Positions 34,427 to 44,495 are shown, counted from the stretch's first letter. The stretch: DNA of 52,120 nt from an uncultured Geobacteraceae bacterium (GCA_903901875.1 CAIUSO010000122.1:1-52120), one strand, 5' to 3'. The notes: generated by a model not told the origin, from the letters alone. A program made the numbers and translations.

Positions 34427-34938
34427 AAAGGATCCTCAAGGTATCCCGGATATTGCTTGACTTTGCCCCCCGACGGAAAGGCCATAACGGTCCAGAACTG
34501 TCCCGATGGTGCCTGCAGATGGATTGTCACAAAATCCCGAATCCCACCCACCCCCACATCCACCCGGAGTTCCCCCTCGGTTACCTTGCCAAGGCGGGGT
34601 ATCCGCACGTCCGTAACGATTATTCCCGCGATGATCGGGGATTTCTGTAACAGGGGATCCTTCGGTTCCACCCTGCTGCCGTCTCCGCTCACCTCACTTA
34701 TTTTCATATGATCCGTACCGGGTGCCATGGTCAGCGAGAAACCGCTGCCCGATGCGGCCGCCCGCTCCTGCAGATAGCGGAGGGTCGAGGCCAGGGTTCT
34801 CGCCGAATTCTTCAGATTATTCTGATCCGAAGAGGGAAGTTTTGGAATGACCAGCATCAGCACCATGCTGATAATAACCACCACCACCATGATCTCGATA
34901 AGGGTAAACCCCCCGCTTGAGCCCCTCCCCCGCACCAT
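34423..34938 (-). CDS. gspH: Type II secretion system minor pseudopilin GspH
   Basis: A 171-residue pseudopilin with leader GGFTLIEIMVVVVIISMVLMLVIPKL and a C-terminal beta domain. It is the first gsp gene in this block and starts four bases after the rnd stop. The major pseudopilin gspG, which usually precedes it, is absent here. It could be mistaken for gspG, but the length and missing calcium-site pattern fit GspH better. Confidence 0.85.
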   Translation of the reverse strand: MVRGRGSSGGFTLIEIMVVVVIISMVLMLVIPKLPSSDQNNLKNSARTLASTLRYLQERAAASGSGFSLTMAPGTDHMKISEVSGDGSRVEPKDPLLQKSPIIAGIIVTDVRIPRLGKVTEGELRVDVGVGGIRDFVTIHLQAPSGQFWTVMAFPSGGKVKQYPGYLEDPL

Positions 34939-34942
34939 CAGG

Positions 34943-36091
34943 TCATGCCATCGCTACAATACGGGCCAGATCGGCGGCAAAGAGCTGCTTCTGCCACTCT
35001 CTCATACCAGGAAGGGCATCCAGCTCTTCGGGGGACGCCTCAGTCGTATCAGCAACCGCCTCAAGGAGCCAGTTCGGTGCTACGACCCCCGGATCAAGTC
35101 CCAGCTCTCCGCTTAACCGCTCCCGCCATATTTTCAGGTTTTTCAATCGCTCCTTGGTCTGCTCCGTCACCTCTTTTTTTGCACTGCGGGGAAAGCGGGG
35201 CAAATGCTGCTCCGGTGTTTCCACCCCCTTTATTACGGCAGCCAGGATACCGGCACCATGGCGCTGGACCTGACCTGATGTCATCCCCTTGATCAGGGAT
35301 AAATCATGGAGTGAGCGGGGACGAAGCTCTGCCACCTCGATCAGGGTATCAGCCGACAGTACTTTGAAAGGGGGGCGATCGAGCAATTCCGACTGGCGGG
35401 CCCGCATCTGCAGTAATTCTTCCAGAATAGCCAGGCTGACTCCCCGCAATTTACCGGCCCCTTTGCAGTAGAGAAAGAGCGGCCCTTCCTTTTCCGTTAC
35501 CCGTGCCTGGCAGACCAGCCGTCCCTCTTCTTCTACCCAGGAAAGCCGTCCCTTCTGGGTCAGCTCATCCTGGAACTGGTCATAGAGCGGCAGCAGGTCC
35601 GACGTATCGGCCATGGCGTAGGCGCACATTTCACGGCTCAGCGGGCGCTTGCTCCAGTCCGCCTTCTGGTACTTTTTATCCAGCTCAATACCGAAACGGG
35701 CCCGCAACAGAGCCGCCAGACCAAACTCACCGATCCCCAAAAAACGGGCCGATAACATGGTATCAAACAGGTTGGTCACTTCGATACCGAAATCTCGATG
35801 GAGCGATCTGATATCGTAATCCGCCCCATGCATGACCACAGTAATAGCCGGGTCCGAAAGGGGTGCTGCCAGCGGTTCCAGTGACGAAACCGCCAGTGGA
35901 TCGATCAACCAGCTCTGCTCACGGGTCGATATCTGCACAAGGCAGACCTTCTCCCGGTAGTGATGCAGTGAGTCCATCTCAAGGTCAACGGCAATTTCAC
36001 GCTGGCTTTTCAGTATCTCTGCAAGCTCGGCAAGCCGTGCCACGGTGGTAATAATTTCGCAGGTTCCAGCCTGCTTATGGAAATAACTCAA
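34943..36091 (-). CDS. rnd: Ribonuclease D
   Basis: A 382-residue 3'-5' exoribonuclease for tRNA and structured-RNA maturation. DEDD-type motifs: AVDLEMDSLHHY (Exo I), MHGADYDIRSLHRDFGI...LFDTMLSAR (Exo II), and MCAYAMADTSDLLPLYD (Exo III). A C-terminal HRDC-like region follows (RPRSLHDLSLIKGM, then ELDALPGMREWQKQLF). The start is a TTG at 36091 overlapping the mqnC stop, with GAGGGAG eight bases upstream. Confidence 0.9.
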   Translation of the reverse strand: MSYFHKQAGTCEIITTVARLAELAEILKSQREIAVDLEMDSLHHYREKVCLVQISTREQSWLIDPLAVSSLEPLAAPLSDPAITVVMHGADYDIRSLHRDFGIEVTNLFDTMLSARFLGIGEFGLAALLRARFGIELDKKYQKADWSKRPLSREMCAYAMADTSDLLPLYDQFQDELTQKGRLSWVEEEGRLVCQARVTEKEGPLFLYCKGAGKLRGVSLAILEELLQMRARQSELLDRPPFKVLSADTLIEVAELRPRSLHDLSLIKGMTSGQVQRHGAGILAAVIKGVETPEQHLPRFPRSAKKEVTEQTKERLKNLKIWRERLSGELGLDPGVVAPNWLLEAVADTTEASPEELDALPGMREWQKQLFAADLARIVAMA

Positions 36092-37149
36092 ACCGTAAAC
36101 TCCCTCATAATTGAGTAGGTTGTGGTACGCTGGGCGGCCCGGAAGCCGGCATCACGTATCAGGGAAATCATCTCTTGCTGCGACATACAGAAACTACAAC
36201 CGGCTGCCGCCACTACGTTCTCTTCCAGCATGGTTCCCCCCAGATCGTTGGCACCAAAAAAGAGTGCCACCGATGCCATTTTAGCCCCCTGGGTAACCCA
36301 ACTTGCCTGAATATTGGGGATATTGTCCAGCACGATACGGGACAGTGCCAGTACCTTCAGATAATCGGTGCCGGTGGCCGTAATCCCCCCCAGCTCCGTA
36401 TTTCCCGGTTGATAGGTCCAGGGGATAAAGGCGGTAAATGAGCCCCCCCGATCCTGCAGTTCACGGACCCGGAACAGATGCTCAACGATATCTTCCGGTT
36501 TTTCACGACTGCCGAACATCATGGTAGCCGTGGTCGGCATCCCCAGTGAGGCAGCCTTCAGCATGACGTCGCCCCACTGTTGCCAGCCGATCTTTTCCGG
36601 CGAGATGGCCTTGCGTACTTCATCAACCAGAATTTCCGCCCCTCCCCCCGGTATGGAGTCCAGACCGGCAGTTTTGAGCCGGAGCAGAACCTCATCAACC
36701 GACAGTGACGAACTGACGGCTATGTTGGTGATCTCTGCCGGTGACAGGGAATGGTTCTGGATGGTCGGAAAGCACCGTTTTATTTCCCGAAACAGCTCCT
36801 CAAAATACTCTACCTTCAGTTCCGCGTTAAGTCCCCCCTGCATTAGTAACTGGGTTCCTCCCGCCTCCACCAGCTCGCTGATTTTACGGAAGATCTGGTC
36901 ATGGCTCAGCAGATAGGCATCGTCCGCCTCTTTCGAGCGGTAAAAAGCACAGAAGAGACATTTTGAGCTACAGATGTTGGTGTAATTAACGTTCCGGTCA
37001 ACCACAAAGGTGACCATATTCTCCGGGTGCAGCCGCTTTCGGATGGCATCAGCCTCCATCCCCAACGCCAGCAAATCTGTGCCGGAGAGCAGTCTGAGTG
37101 CCTCCTGCCGCCCTATTCTACCCGTTTCAGAATTATTCAACGTACGCAC
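36088..37149 (-). CDS. mqnC: Cyclic dehypoxanthinyl futalosine synthase MqnC
   Basis: A 353-residue radical SAM enzyme of the futalosine route to menaquinone; it cyclises dehypoxanthine futalosine. Cluster cysteines are C60/C64/C67 in NICSSKCLFCAFYR. FVVDRNVNYTN, GLDSIPGGGAEILVD and WVTQGAKMASVALFFGANDLGGTM separate it from MqnE. The GTG at 37149 has AAAGGG very close; a TTG at 37140 may be the real start. It is 6 bp after the ybgC stop. Confidence 0.9.
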   Translation of the reverse strand: MRTLNNSETGRIGRQEALRLLSGTDLLALGMEADAIRKRLHPENMVTFVVDRNVNYTNICSSKCLFCAFYRSKEADDAYLLSHDQIFRKISELVEAGGTQLLMQGGLNAELKVEYFEELFREIKRCFPTIQNHSLSPAEITNIAVSSSLSVDEVLLRLKTAGLDSIPGGGAEILVDEVRKAISPEKIGWQQWGDVMLKAASLGMPTTATMMFGSREKPEDIVEHLFRVRELQDRGGSFTAFIPWTYQPGNTELGGITATGTDYLKVLALSRIVLDNIPNIQASWVTQGAKMASVALFFGANDLGGTMLEENVVAAAGCSFCMSQQEMISLIRDAGFRAAQRTTTYSIMREFTV

Positions 37150-37155
37150 ACCCTT

Positions 37156-37569
37156 TCATGCCGCCGCTTCCTGCTCCTGCTCCAGCATCTGCCGGATGGC
37201 CAGCGGTATTCTTTTCGCTTTCAATCGGGGGGAGACACATGCCAGCACCACCAACCCCTCAACCAGCAGTCTCCCGTCACATACCCGCACAATTTTCTGA
37301 CGCAGCGTCACCGACGCCCCCCCCACCGCAACCGGTACTGTCTCGACATCCAGAAGCTCATCGTGCAGTGCGGGTGCCTTAAAATCCAGTTCCATATGGA
37401 CAACCGGAAATACAAAACCATTTTCGGCCAACTCGGCCACCAGAAAACCATGGCTTCGAAAATATTCCGTTCTCCCCCGCTCCATGAACTTGAGATAATT
37501 GGCGTGGTACACAACGCCTCCGGAGTCGGTGTCTTCATAATATATTCGAACCTGCATTGTGTAACCCAT
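37156..37569 (-). CDS. ybgC: YbgC-type acyl-CoA thioesterase
   Basis: A 137-residue hotdog-fold thioesterase. The active-site region is YYEDTDSGGVVYHANYLKFMERGRTEYFR, with the catalytic Asp in YEDTD. In other bacteria YbgC is encoded with tol-pal; here it heads the mqnC-rnd-gsp run. Starts at 37569, 37557 and GTG 37575 are all possible. No strong ribosome site is seen. Confidence 0.9.
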   Translation of the reverse strand: MGYTMQVRIYYEDTDSGGVVYHANYLKFMERGRTEYFRSHGFLVAELAENGFVFPVVHMELDFKAPALHDELLDVETVPVAVGGASVTLRQKIVRVCDGRLLVEGLVVLACVSPRLKAKRIPLAIRQMLEQEQEAAA

Positions 37570-37606
37570 GTTCACTTTTAATATACGCTACAACCTCACA
37601 CTCTAG

Positions 37607-37632
37607 TGCAGATTGCTTCCATCTGCAACTTT
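37607..37632 (+). terminator. Terminator-like hairpin in the ybgC-rsmG gap
   Basis: GCAGAT and ATCTGC flank a 7-base loop and lead into AACTTTTTC on the plus strand. No plus-strand gene precedes it, so its use is unclear. The rest of 37570-37788 shows no gene. Confidence 0.3.
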
Positions 37633-37788
37633 TTCTCAACGATGGCTGCCAAATTTGGCGTATCTGCGCTTATTCGTCCAAAAACAGCCTGTAAGGCAAA
37701 ATGGCGCTTTTTCCACCCCACCACCTCAGCAGTGGTCTAAAAATGCTTTCACCGCGATTTTTGGAACGTCGCCCTTCCAGCCCTTATT

Positions 37789-38454
37789 TTACGGGCCTTC
37801 GCACCGTTTCATGAAGGTCAGGTTCCGTGACCCCATGGCATCGGGCAATTCATAGTGAACTACCGAGCTCACCACAAAACCGCTGGCCCGCAGTGCCTCA
37901 TCGCTTTCCGTAATCTCTCTGTCGCCATGGTCTCCCTTCATGGCAATCAGTACCCCCCCCTCAGCTAACAGAGGTGCAGCCAGTTCAACGAAGCGGTCAA
38001 GCCGGGTAAAGGCACGGGAGGTGATCAGTGTAAACTGCTGACCATGGCTGCGATGAAGTTCTTCTACTCTACTGTGGAGTGCCTCAATATGTGTCAGTGA
38101 CAGAAGTCGGATAACATGACGCTGAAAATGTATTTTTTTCGCCACCGCATCAACCGCTACCATAGCCACATCAGGAAGCATTATTTTCAGTGGTATAATC
38201 GGCAACCCGGCACCCGAACCGATGTCAAGCAGCCTGTCAGTGACCGACAGGTACGGAAGCAGTGCCAACGAATCCACAAAGTGCTTGATGGCAATTTCCC
38301 GTGGCTTCGTGATGGCTGTTAAATTAACCTTGCTGTTCCATTTTACCAGTTCATCTGCGTAACGATCAAATGATTTCACCTGCTGTGTAGAGAGCGAGGC
38401 CGCTCCGGCCGGTGCTTTCTCTGCGACAAGTTGCCCCACGCTGGCGTGTCCCAT
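37789..38454 (-). CDS. rsmG: 16S rRNA (guanine527-N7)-methyltransferase RsmG
   Basis: A 221-residue SAM-dependent methyltransferase (GidB). The SAM-binding site is LLDIGSGAGLPIIPLKI. The ATG at 38454 overlaps the mnmG stop (TAATG); AAGGAG lies a little far upstream (11 bases), and a GTG at 38475 is possible. It is the last gene of the mnmE-mnmG-rsmG run. parA and parB, which often follow it, are absent. Confidence 0.96.
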   Translation of the reverse strand: MGHASVGQLVAEKAPAGAASLSTQQVKSFDRYADELVKWNSKVNLTAITKPREIAIKHFVDSLALLPYLSVTDRLLDIGSGAGLPIIPLKIMLPDVAMVAVDAVAKKIHFQRHVIRLLSLTHIEALHSRVEELHRSHGQQFTLITSRAFTRLDRFVELAAPLLAEGGVLIAMKGDHGDREITESDEALRASGFVVSSVVHYELPDAMGSRNLTFMKRCEGP

Positions 38455-40340
38455 TAGTGCGCTAGCTCCTTCCACGATGATGATTTCAGGGCAATGGAAA
38501 CAATTGATATGGCTGCAGGTGTTACTCCGGGTATGCGAGAAGCCTGCCCCAGAGTGCCCGGTCTGTTTTTGAGCAGCTTTTCCCGCACCTCTGTGGTCAG
38601 ACTTTTTATGGAATTATAATCGAGCGTTGTCGGAATCTTAGTTGATTCAAGCTTTTTAGCCTGTGCCACCTGTTCGAGCTGCCGATCAATATACCCTTTG
38701 TATTTCGTCTGAATTTCTACCTGTTCCCGAACACCAGACAATGTTTCACGTGAAACATCGTCCAGCTCAACCAGGTCTTCATAGGATATTTCCGGACGCT
38801 TAAGAAGCTGTTCCAGAGTCGTTCCCTTCTGGATATCGGCTAATCCCTTACCAGATAAGTAGGCGCACTCCGCTTCCGTATGTTGTAATCGTGTGCGGCT
38901 CAGACGCTCCAGTTCACAGCCGATACGCTGACGCTTTTCAACGAAAGAAGCATACTCAGCTTCGCATATCAAGCCAAGCCGGTATCCGATATCACGGAGA
39001 CGCAAATCGGCATTATCTTCCCGCAGCAGCAGACGATACTCGGCACGGGAGGTGAACATCCGGTACGGCTCCTTGGTGCCAAGAGTTACCAGGTCATCGA
39101 TCATCACCCCAATATAGGCATCGCTCCTGCCGAGCACAAGCGGCTCTTCCCCCTTGACCCGCAGTGCTGCATTTACACCGGCAATAAGTCCCTGGGCCGC
39201 AGCTTCTTCATAGCCGGAAGTGCCATTTATTTGCCCCCCATGGAACAGATTGGCAATCAACTTGGTCTCCAGAGAGTGGTAGAGCTGAATAGGATCGACA
39301 TAATCATACTCTATGGCATAGGCGGGGCGCATGATTTCAACCCGCTCCAAACCAACGATTGATCGGTAAAATGCTATCTGCACATCAATGGGAAGCGACG
39401 TAGACATGCCGCTGGGATACACCTCGACTGTGTCAAGCCCCTCCGGCTCAATGAACGTCTGGTGGCGGTCCTTCTCAGGAAACCGCACCACCTTGTCCTC
39501 GATTGAAGGACAGTAGCGGGGACCAATGCCTTCAATAACCCCGGAATAGAGTGGTGAGCGGTCAAGCCCCCCTCTGATAATGTCATGGGAGCGGCCATTG
39601 GTATAGGCGATATAACAGGGCACCTGTGGCATGGTAATCCGCTCGGTGTTGAATGAAAACGGCTGTGGTGGACTGTCGCCCCACTGGGTCTCCAGCTTAG
39701 ACAGATCTATGGTGCGTATATCAAGCCGGGCCGGAGTACCGGTTTTCAAGCGGCCTACGGAGAAACCAACAGTTCGCAGCTGGTCCGATAAGCCGATAGA
39801 GGGTTGATCTCCGGCACGGCCGCCGGGATAATTATTGAGCCCGATATGGATCAGACCGCGCATGAAGGTACCGGTTGTAACGACCACCGTCTGAGACAGA
39901 TAGCGGATACCGGAACGAATCTCAACCCCCCGCACCTGACTGTTTTCCAGGTAAAGAGAGGTAACCTCACCCTGTTTGAGATCAAGGTTATCCTGTTGCT
40001 CAAGAACCCGCTTCATCCTGAGCCGATAGAGCTGCTTGTCTGCCTGAGCCCGTGAGGCACGGACGGCGGGACCTTTTTTGGTGTTGAGAATACGAAACTG
40101 AATGCCGGTGGCATCGATGTTTTTCGCCATTTCACCACCCAGGGCGTCAATCTCCTTGACCAGATGCCCTTTGGCAAGCCCCCCTATTGACGGGTTGCAG
40201 GACATGAGTGCGATGGCATCAAGATTAATAGTCAGGAGCATGGTACGACACCCCATGCGAGCCGCAGCGAGGGCTGCTTCACATCCGGCGTGACCGGCAC
40301 CAACAACGATTACATCATATGTCTGATCGTAGGTCATCAT
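38454..40340 (-). CDS. mnmG: tRNA U34 carboxymethylaminomethyl-modifying enzyme MnmG
   Basis: A 628-residue FAD enzyme (GidA) that with MnmE makes cmnm5U34 in tRNA. The FAD site is VVGAGHAGCEAALAAARMG; SCNPSIGGLAKGHLVKEIDALGG and the C-terminal helical region DYNSIKSL...RPGTLGQASRIPGVTPAA are family-typical. Adjacent ATGs at 40340 and 40337. A perfect parS site lies in the coding sequence at 38742-38757. Confidence 0.98.
   Translation of the reverse strand: MMTYDQTYDVIVVGAGHAGCEAALAAARMGCRTMLLTINLDAIALMSCNPSIGGLAKGHLVKEIDALGGEMAKNIDATGIQFRILNTKKGPAVRASRAQADKQLYRLRMKRVLEQQDNLDLKQGEVTSLYLENSQVRGVEIRSGIRYLSQTVVVTTGTFMRGLIHIGLNNYPGGRAGDQPSIGLSDQLRTVGFSVGRLKTGTPARLDIRTIDLSKLETQWGDSPPQPFSFNTERITMPQVPCYIAYTNGRSHDIIRGGLDRSPLYSGVIEGIGPRYCPSIEDKVVRFPEKDRHQTFIEPEGLDTVEVYPSGMSTSLPIDVQIAFYRSIVGLERVEIMRPAYAIEYDYVDPIQLYHSLETKLIANLFHGGQINGTSGYEEAAAQGLIAGVNAALRVKGEEPLVLGRSDAYIGVMIDDLVTLGTKEPYRMFTSRAEYRLLLREDNADLRLRDIGYRLGLICEAEYASFVEKRQRIGCELERLSRTRLQHTEAECAYLSGKGLADIQKGTTLEQLLKRPEISYEDLVELDDVSRETLSGVREQVEIQTKYKGYIDRQLEQVAQAKKLESTKIPTTLDYNSIKSLTTEVREKLLKNRPGTLGQASRIPGVTPAAISIVSIALKSSSWKELAH
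38742..38757. promoter_or_regulatory. parS: parS site in mnmG
   Basis: TGTTTCACGTGAAACA is the perfect 16-bp palindrome bound by chromosomal ParB. It lies near the origin, as parS sites do. parA/parB are outside the window. Confidence 0.9.
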
Positions 40341-40363
40341 GGAAAGCTCACCATTGGGTAAAA

Positions 40364-40379
40364 TGTTTCACGTGGAACA
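40364..40379. promoter_or_regulatory. parS: parS site between mnmG and mnmE
   Basis: TGTTTCACGTGGAACA differs from the palindromic parS by one base and equals the TGTTCCACGTGAAACA variant on the other strand. It lies in the short gap before mnmG. Confidence 0.85.
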
Positions 40380-40389
40380 TAACAGACCG

Positions 40390-41754
40390 CTATTTACCAA
40401 TACAAAAAGAAGAAAATATCAGGTCAAGTAATTCATCATTAACCGCCTGACCGGTAACCGACCCGACCCCCTCAAGAGCACCCCGAAGATCAAGGGCAAG
40501 AAGTTCAAGATTCTGCTCACCAAAATTTTCACCAAAAGTAGCCAAATGACGTGCGGCTACTTCCAAGGCATCCCTATGACGGGCCCGGCTCAGTGCCACC
40601 CTGTCACGTGAATCGCCACGACCGGTCAAAAACCGGGCGGCAACACGCTGCTTGAGTAGATCAATACCGGCTCCGGACAGTGCGGCAATATCAACCGTGT
40701 CGAGAAACAGTTCGGAACCTGGTAGCTGCAGACGACGAGGAAGATCACATTTGTTCATGACGGCAAGAACGGGACGGCCGGACACGGCATCAAGAATAAG
40801 CTGGTCTTCCGCGGTAAAGTCGGCAGAAGCATCAAAAACAGCGAGAACCAGATCGGCACGGGGGATCTGCTCAAGGGTGCGGCTTATCCCCTCCCGCTCA
40901 ACAAGGTCTTCAGTATGACGAATACCGGCTGTATCGAGGAGACGGACCGTCAGCCCTTCAAAGTTTATTTTCTGCTCAATTATATCGCGGGTAGTGCCTG
41001 GAATAGAGGTGACAATGGCCCGGTTTTCATTGAGCAGACGGTTCAGAAGGCTCGATTTCCCCGCATTTGGTTTACCGACAATGAGTACGGCAATCCCCTC
41101 CCGGATGACTCTCCCCTCTTCAAAGGAGCCGAGAAGGTCACCAATCTGCCGACGGGCATCGTCAACGGCCGTAAGGATAGCAACGCTGTCCAGATGGCCC
41201 AGATCATCGTCGGGAAAATCAATATAAGCCTCGACCAGAGCCAGCCCATGTAGCAGTAACGCTCTGATGCCGTCTAACCGTTGGGAAAGCACACCGCCAC
41301 GGAGCTGCTGGGCCAGTTGCAGGGCTGAATCACTCTCGGAAGCGATGATGTCCATCACCGCCTCGGCCTGGGTCAGGTCAATGCGCCCGTTAAGAAATGC
41401 CCGGCGGGTAAACTCCCCCGCTTCGGCAAGACGAACACCACAGGAGAGAACCAGGGCCAAAACCCGTTCCACCACCAGCCAACCGCCATGACAATGAAGC
41501 TCCAGCACATCTTCCCGGGTATAGGAATGGGGAGAACACATAAGTACAGCCATTGCCTCATCAACTATCTGGTCATGTTCAGTGTCATAAATCGTACCAA
41601 AAGAAAAACGGTGGCTCACGAGGCCACCGTTTTTTATCGGTTTAAAAAGAGTACTCCCCACCAGTGCGGCACGGTCACCACTGACACGGACTATGCCGAT
41701 GCCGCCATTGCCGGGGGGGGTGCTCACCGCCGCTATGGTATCACGGATATACAT
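40390..41754 (-). CDS. mnmE: tRNA modification GTPase MnmE
   Basis: A 454-residue GTPase, partner of MnmG in wobble-uridine modification. It has the N-terminal formyl-THF-binding domain ([16 protein letters not shown]), the G domain with [25 protein letters not shown] and NKCD, and the C-terminal CIGK with the catalytic cysteine. It lies 26 bp from yidC; jag/khpB, usual between them in many bacteria, is missing. Confidence 0.98.
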   Translation of the reverse strand: MYIRDTIAAVSTPPGNGGIGIVRVSGDRAALVGSTLFKPIKNGGLVSHRFSFGTIYDTEHDQIVDEAMAVLMCSPHSYTREDVLELHCHGGWLVVERVLALVLSCGVRLAEAGEFTRRAFLNGRIDLTQAEAVMDIIASESDSALQLAQQLRGGVLSQRLDGIRALLLHGLALVEAYIDFPDDDLGHLDSVAILTAVDDARRQIGDLLGSFEEGRVIREGIAVLIVGKPNAGKSSLLNRLLNENRAIVTSIPGTTRDIIEQKINFEGLTVRLLDTAGIRHTEDLVEREGISRTLEQIPRADLVLAVFDASADFTAEDQLILDAVSGRPVLAVMNKCDLPRRLQLPGSELFLDTVDIAALSGAGIDLLKQRVAARFLTGRGDSRDRVALSRARHRDALEVAARHLATFGENFGEQNLELLALDLRGALEGVGSVTGQAVNDELLDLIFSSFCIGK

Positions 41755-41780
41755 GATCAGACCTTTCCAAAACCACTCTA

Positions 41781-43385
41781 CTAATCGGTGACCAGTTTGT
41801 TGATGTACATCTGCTGGCTGATGGTCAGGATATTATTAACCAGCCAGTAAAGAACCAGACCGGAAGGGAAACTAAGAAACATAAAGGTAAACACCACCGG
41901 CAAGGCCAGCATCATTTTCTGCTGCATCGGATCCATCTGTGACGGCGTCATTTTCTGCTGTAGAAACATGGTAATTCCCATAATAACCGGCGTCACGTAG
42001 TAGGGATCCTTGTCGGCAAGGTCAGTAACCCAGAAAAAGAATGGCGCATGGCGCAGTTCGATAGAGAACATCAGTGACTTATAAAGTGCGAAAAAGACCG
42101 GAATCTGTACCACCATGGGGAGACAACCGCCCATGGGATTAACCTTGTGAACTCGGTATAGTTCCATGACCGCCTTATTCATGGCATCCCGATCGTCCTT
42201 ATATTTTTCACGAAGTTTGGCCATCTCCGGCTGGATTTTCTGCATCCCCTTCATGGATTTGTAGCTCTTATGGGTCAGGGGAAAGAACAGTGCCTTGAGT
42301 ATGATGGTAATGATTATGATGGCGATACCGTAATTGCCGACATAGCTGTAAAAGAATTTCAGGGTATAGAGAAGCGGCTTGGCAATAACGGTAAACCACC
42401 CCAGATCAAGGGATTGCACCAGGGAATTGCCCTGGGCTTTCAGAATGTCAATGTCCTTGGGACCAACAAAAATCCGTTGTGATACGACCGTTGACTGACC
42501 GGGATTGATGGTAAACTGGGGCGAAGAGATGGTGGATTCAAAAAAACCGGCACCGTTCTTCTTCAGCTCAACGGAACCAATACTCCCCTTTTCAGCCATG
42601 ATCGCGTTAAGAAAATATTTATCGGCAAAACCGTACCAGAGAATCCCCTTATCATACCGTTTAGAGGCACCGGCCACATCCTTGATCTTGTCAGAATGAA
42701 TCTTGTCATCGGAGAAGATATAGGCACCCGCGGTGTCATAGCGATTATCCTTTACCTTGGGCTCGGCCGGATAGGTCATGACCTGCTGGATAGACCCCAC
42801 AAGCGGAGCAGCCGAATTGTTGAAGACTTCATTATCAAGCTTGATGCCATAGGCCCCGGAAGAGAAGGTATAGGTCTTGCGAACCGTAAAACCCTGGCCT
42901 GACACGTAGGTGAAGGCCAGTGACCGCGTCCCCCCCTTTTCTACGGTAATGGAACCAGCATCGGTGGTGTACTGACAGCTATCGGTGAGATTAAAACCAC
43001 TGGCACGGGTTGCATAGGATAGCACATTCGGATCGGCGTCGGCACCTAGCATGACATTTTTGGCGGTGGGACTCTTCTCTTCACGATAATTTTTGAGAAC
43101 CAGACTCTTCAGACTGGCACCCCGCGAAGAAAATACCGCCGTGTACAGTTCGGTATCAACGGTGACCTCTTTCTGGAGAGAAACGGCAGTGGCTGACTGC
43201 TCCTGAGAAGCGGCTGCAGGATTACCAGCAGAAGCAGCCGGAGTGGCTGGAGAGGCGGACAGGGTTACGGGAGCTCCCTGCGGGGGAACCACCTGTGGAG
43301 CTTTTTTATCCGGTCCATACACCATGGAGAACAGGTAAAAGACAGCAATTGAGAGACCTACCGCTATGAAAGCACGCTTTTCCAT
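41781..43385 (-). CDS. yidC: Membrane protein insertase YidC
   Basis: A 534-residue Gram-negative type YidC: N-terminal helix ([19 protein letters not shown]), a large periplasmic P1 domain with a Pro/Ala-rich start, and the C-terminal core with [57 protein letters not shown] and [21 protein letters not shown]. It folds and inserts inner-membrane proteins. Confidence 0.98.
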   Translation of the reverse strand: MEKRAFIAVGLSIAVFYLFSMVYGPDKKAPQVVPPQGAPVTLSASPATPAASAGNPAAASQEQSATAVSLQKEVTVDTELYTAVFSSRGASLKSLVLKNYREEKSPTAKNVMLGADADPNVLSYATRASGFNLTDSCQYTTDAGSITVEKGGTRSLAFTYVSGQGFTVRKTYTFSSGAYGIKLDNEVFNNSAAPLVGSIQQVMTYPAEPKVKDNRYDTAGAYIFSDDKIHSDKIKDVAGASKRYDKGILWYGFADKYFLNAIMAEKGSIGSVELKKNGAGFFESTISSPQFTINPGQSTVVSQRIFVGPKDIDILKAQGNSLVQSLDLGWFTVIAKPLLYTLKFFYSYVGNYGIAIIIITIILKALFFPLTHKSYKSMKGMQKIQPEMAKLREKYKDDRDAMNKAVMELYRVHKVNPMGGCLPMVVQIPVFFALYKSLMFSIELRHAPFFFWVTDLADKDPYYVTPVIMGITMFLQQKMTPSQMDPMQQKMMLALPVVFTFMFLSFPSGLVLYWLVNNILTISQQMYINKLVTD

Positions 43386-43399
43386 CGAAGCTCCTGATA

Positions 43400-43624
43400 C
43401 TATTCTTTGTAGTGAGGTACCGGGTCAAAACCGCCCGGATGAAACGGATGACACTTGCCCACGCGGACAAAAGTCAGTGCTATACCCCTGACAACACCAT
43501 GCCGAATGATTGACTCGCGGGAATACTCGGAACAGGAGGGATAAAAACGACAGGCCTGGGGAAGAAGCGGAGAAACCAACTTCTGATAGAACCTGATTAC
43601 AAGGAGCAGACAGCTCTTGAACAT
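43400..43624 (-). CDS. yidD: Membrane protein insertion efficiency factor YidD
   Basis: A 74-residue protein with the YidD signature [16 protein letters not shown] and [28 protein letters not shown]. It supports YidC-dependent insertion. The start at 43624 lies inside the rnpA end (28-bp overlap). Confidence 0.96.
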   Translation of the reverse strand: MFKSCLLLVIRFYQKLVSPLLPQACRFYPSCSEYSRESIIRHGVVRGIALTFVRVGKCHPFHPGGFDPVPHYKE

Positions 43625-43980
43625 GGGGATGCGCCTATAATAAAACGGAATGCCTTATCGAGTTCCCGAATGGTTTCGGCATACGTCAACAGAGCAGATT
43701 CACGTCGAGCGATAACATTAATATCAACCGCTGACATTGAAAGTCGATGTTTTCTGAAAAATTCGCGCAGGCAACGCTTTACACGACTTCTCACCACAGA
43801 ACACCCAACTTTTTTGCTGACCGTAACCCCAAGACGTGCCCCCGAAAGGCCATTGTCCTGCCACACAACCAGATAGCCACGTGAGGTGGCCTTGTGTGGT
43901 GCTGAAGCGAGTCGAAGATATTCGGCCCGCTTCAGCAGACGTGCTGATTTCGGATACGATGTGGAGGAATCTGCTGCCAC
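43597..43980 (-). CDS. rnpA: Ribonuclease P protein component
   Basis: A 127-residue basic protein, the RNase P protein that matures tRNA 5' ends. The signature is RLGVTVSKKVGCSVVRSRVKRCLREFFRKHR. The start is a GTG at 43980 with no clear ribosome site, 12 bp after rpmH; a later start is possible as the first 15 residues are unconserved. Confidence 0.93.
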   Translation of the reverse strand: MAADSSTSYPKSARLLKRAEYLRLASAPHKATSRGYLVVWQDNGLSGARLGVTVSKKVGCSVVRSRVKRCLREFFRKHRLSMSAVDINVIARRESALLTYAETIRELDKAFRFIIGASPCSRAVCSL

Positions 43981-43992
43981 GCAAAAAGGGTG

Positions 43993-44142
43993 TTACTTGG
44001 TGGCTATTTTTACGGACAGGCTTTTACGCCCTTTTGCCCTTCTCCGCTTGATAACCAGACGACCATTTTTTGTGGACATCCGGACGAGAAAACCATGGGT
44101 ACGTTTACGGGAAGTGTTACTTGGCTGATAAGTTCTTTTCAT
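43993..44142 (-). CDS. rpmH: 50S ribosomal protein bL34
   Basis: A 49-residue, very basic protein beginning [20 protein letters not shown] and ending [11 protein letters not shown], the standard bL34 sequence with a slight C-terminal extension. GAGGTAGAG precedes the ATG at 44142. It heads the rpmH-rnpA-yidD-yidC run. Confidence 0.98.
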   Translation of the reverse strand: MKRTYQPSNTSRKRTHGFLVRMSTKNGRLVIKRRRAKGRKSLSVKIATK

Positions 44143-44352
44143 CTCACTCTACCTCTAAATAAATTTTTCAGGAAATGGGTTATTAAACACAACTCCCCGA
44201 TGATGTCAAGTTATATATTATATGAGATACAGTATCCGGTCCATTAATTTGCCTTGAAAAACAGAGGGACCTCTGGTATCCTTTGGAGCCTTGAACAGGC
44301 GTAATATACCCATTATTTACATGTAACACATTATTTTTATTTGATAAAATAG

Positions 44353-44462
44353 TTTTCAACAGGTGTTGAAAATTATGTTGATAACTAGGAGCAACAATTC
44401 AGTTGTTCCCGTTAATAGACAGTCTGTTTACACAGTTACCCTGACTGTTCCGTTGTTGATAA
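44353..44462. other. DnaA-box-like cluster upstream of dnaA
   Basis: TTTTCAACA and TGTTGAAAA (44353-44372) form a perfect palindrome; TGTTGATAA occurs at 44376-44384 and 44454-44462 (each one mismatch from TGTGGATAA). The 353-bp gap 44143-44495 between rpmH and dnaA holds this cluster, AT-rich stretches and presumably both promoters. It may serve dnaA autoregulation or be part of oriC. Confidence 0.5.
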
Positions 44463-44495
44463 CCATCCTTTTTTCATGAATGCGACCTGTAATCG

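Noticed and set aside
37613-37855. 80-codon open frame in the ybgC-rsmG gap
   Set aside because: No ribosome site, low-complexity product, and it runs into rsmG on the other strand.
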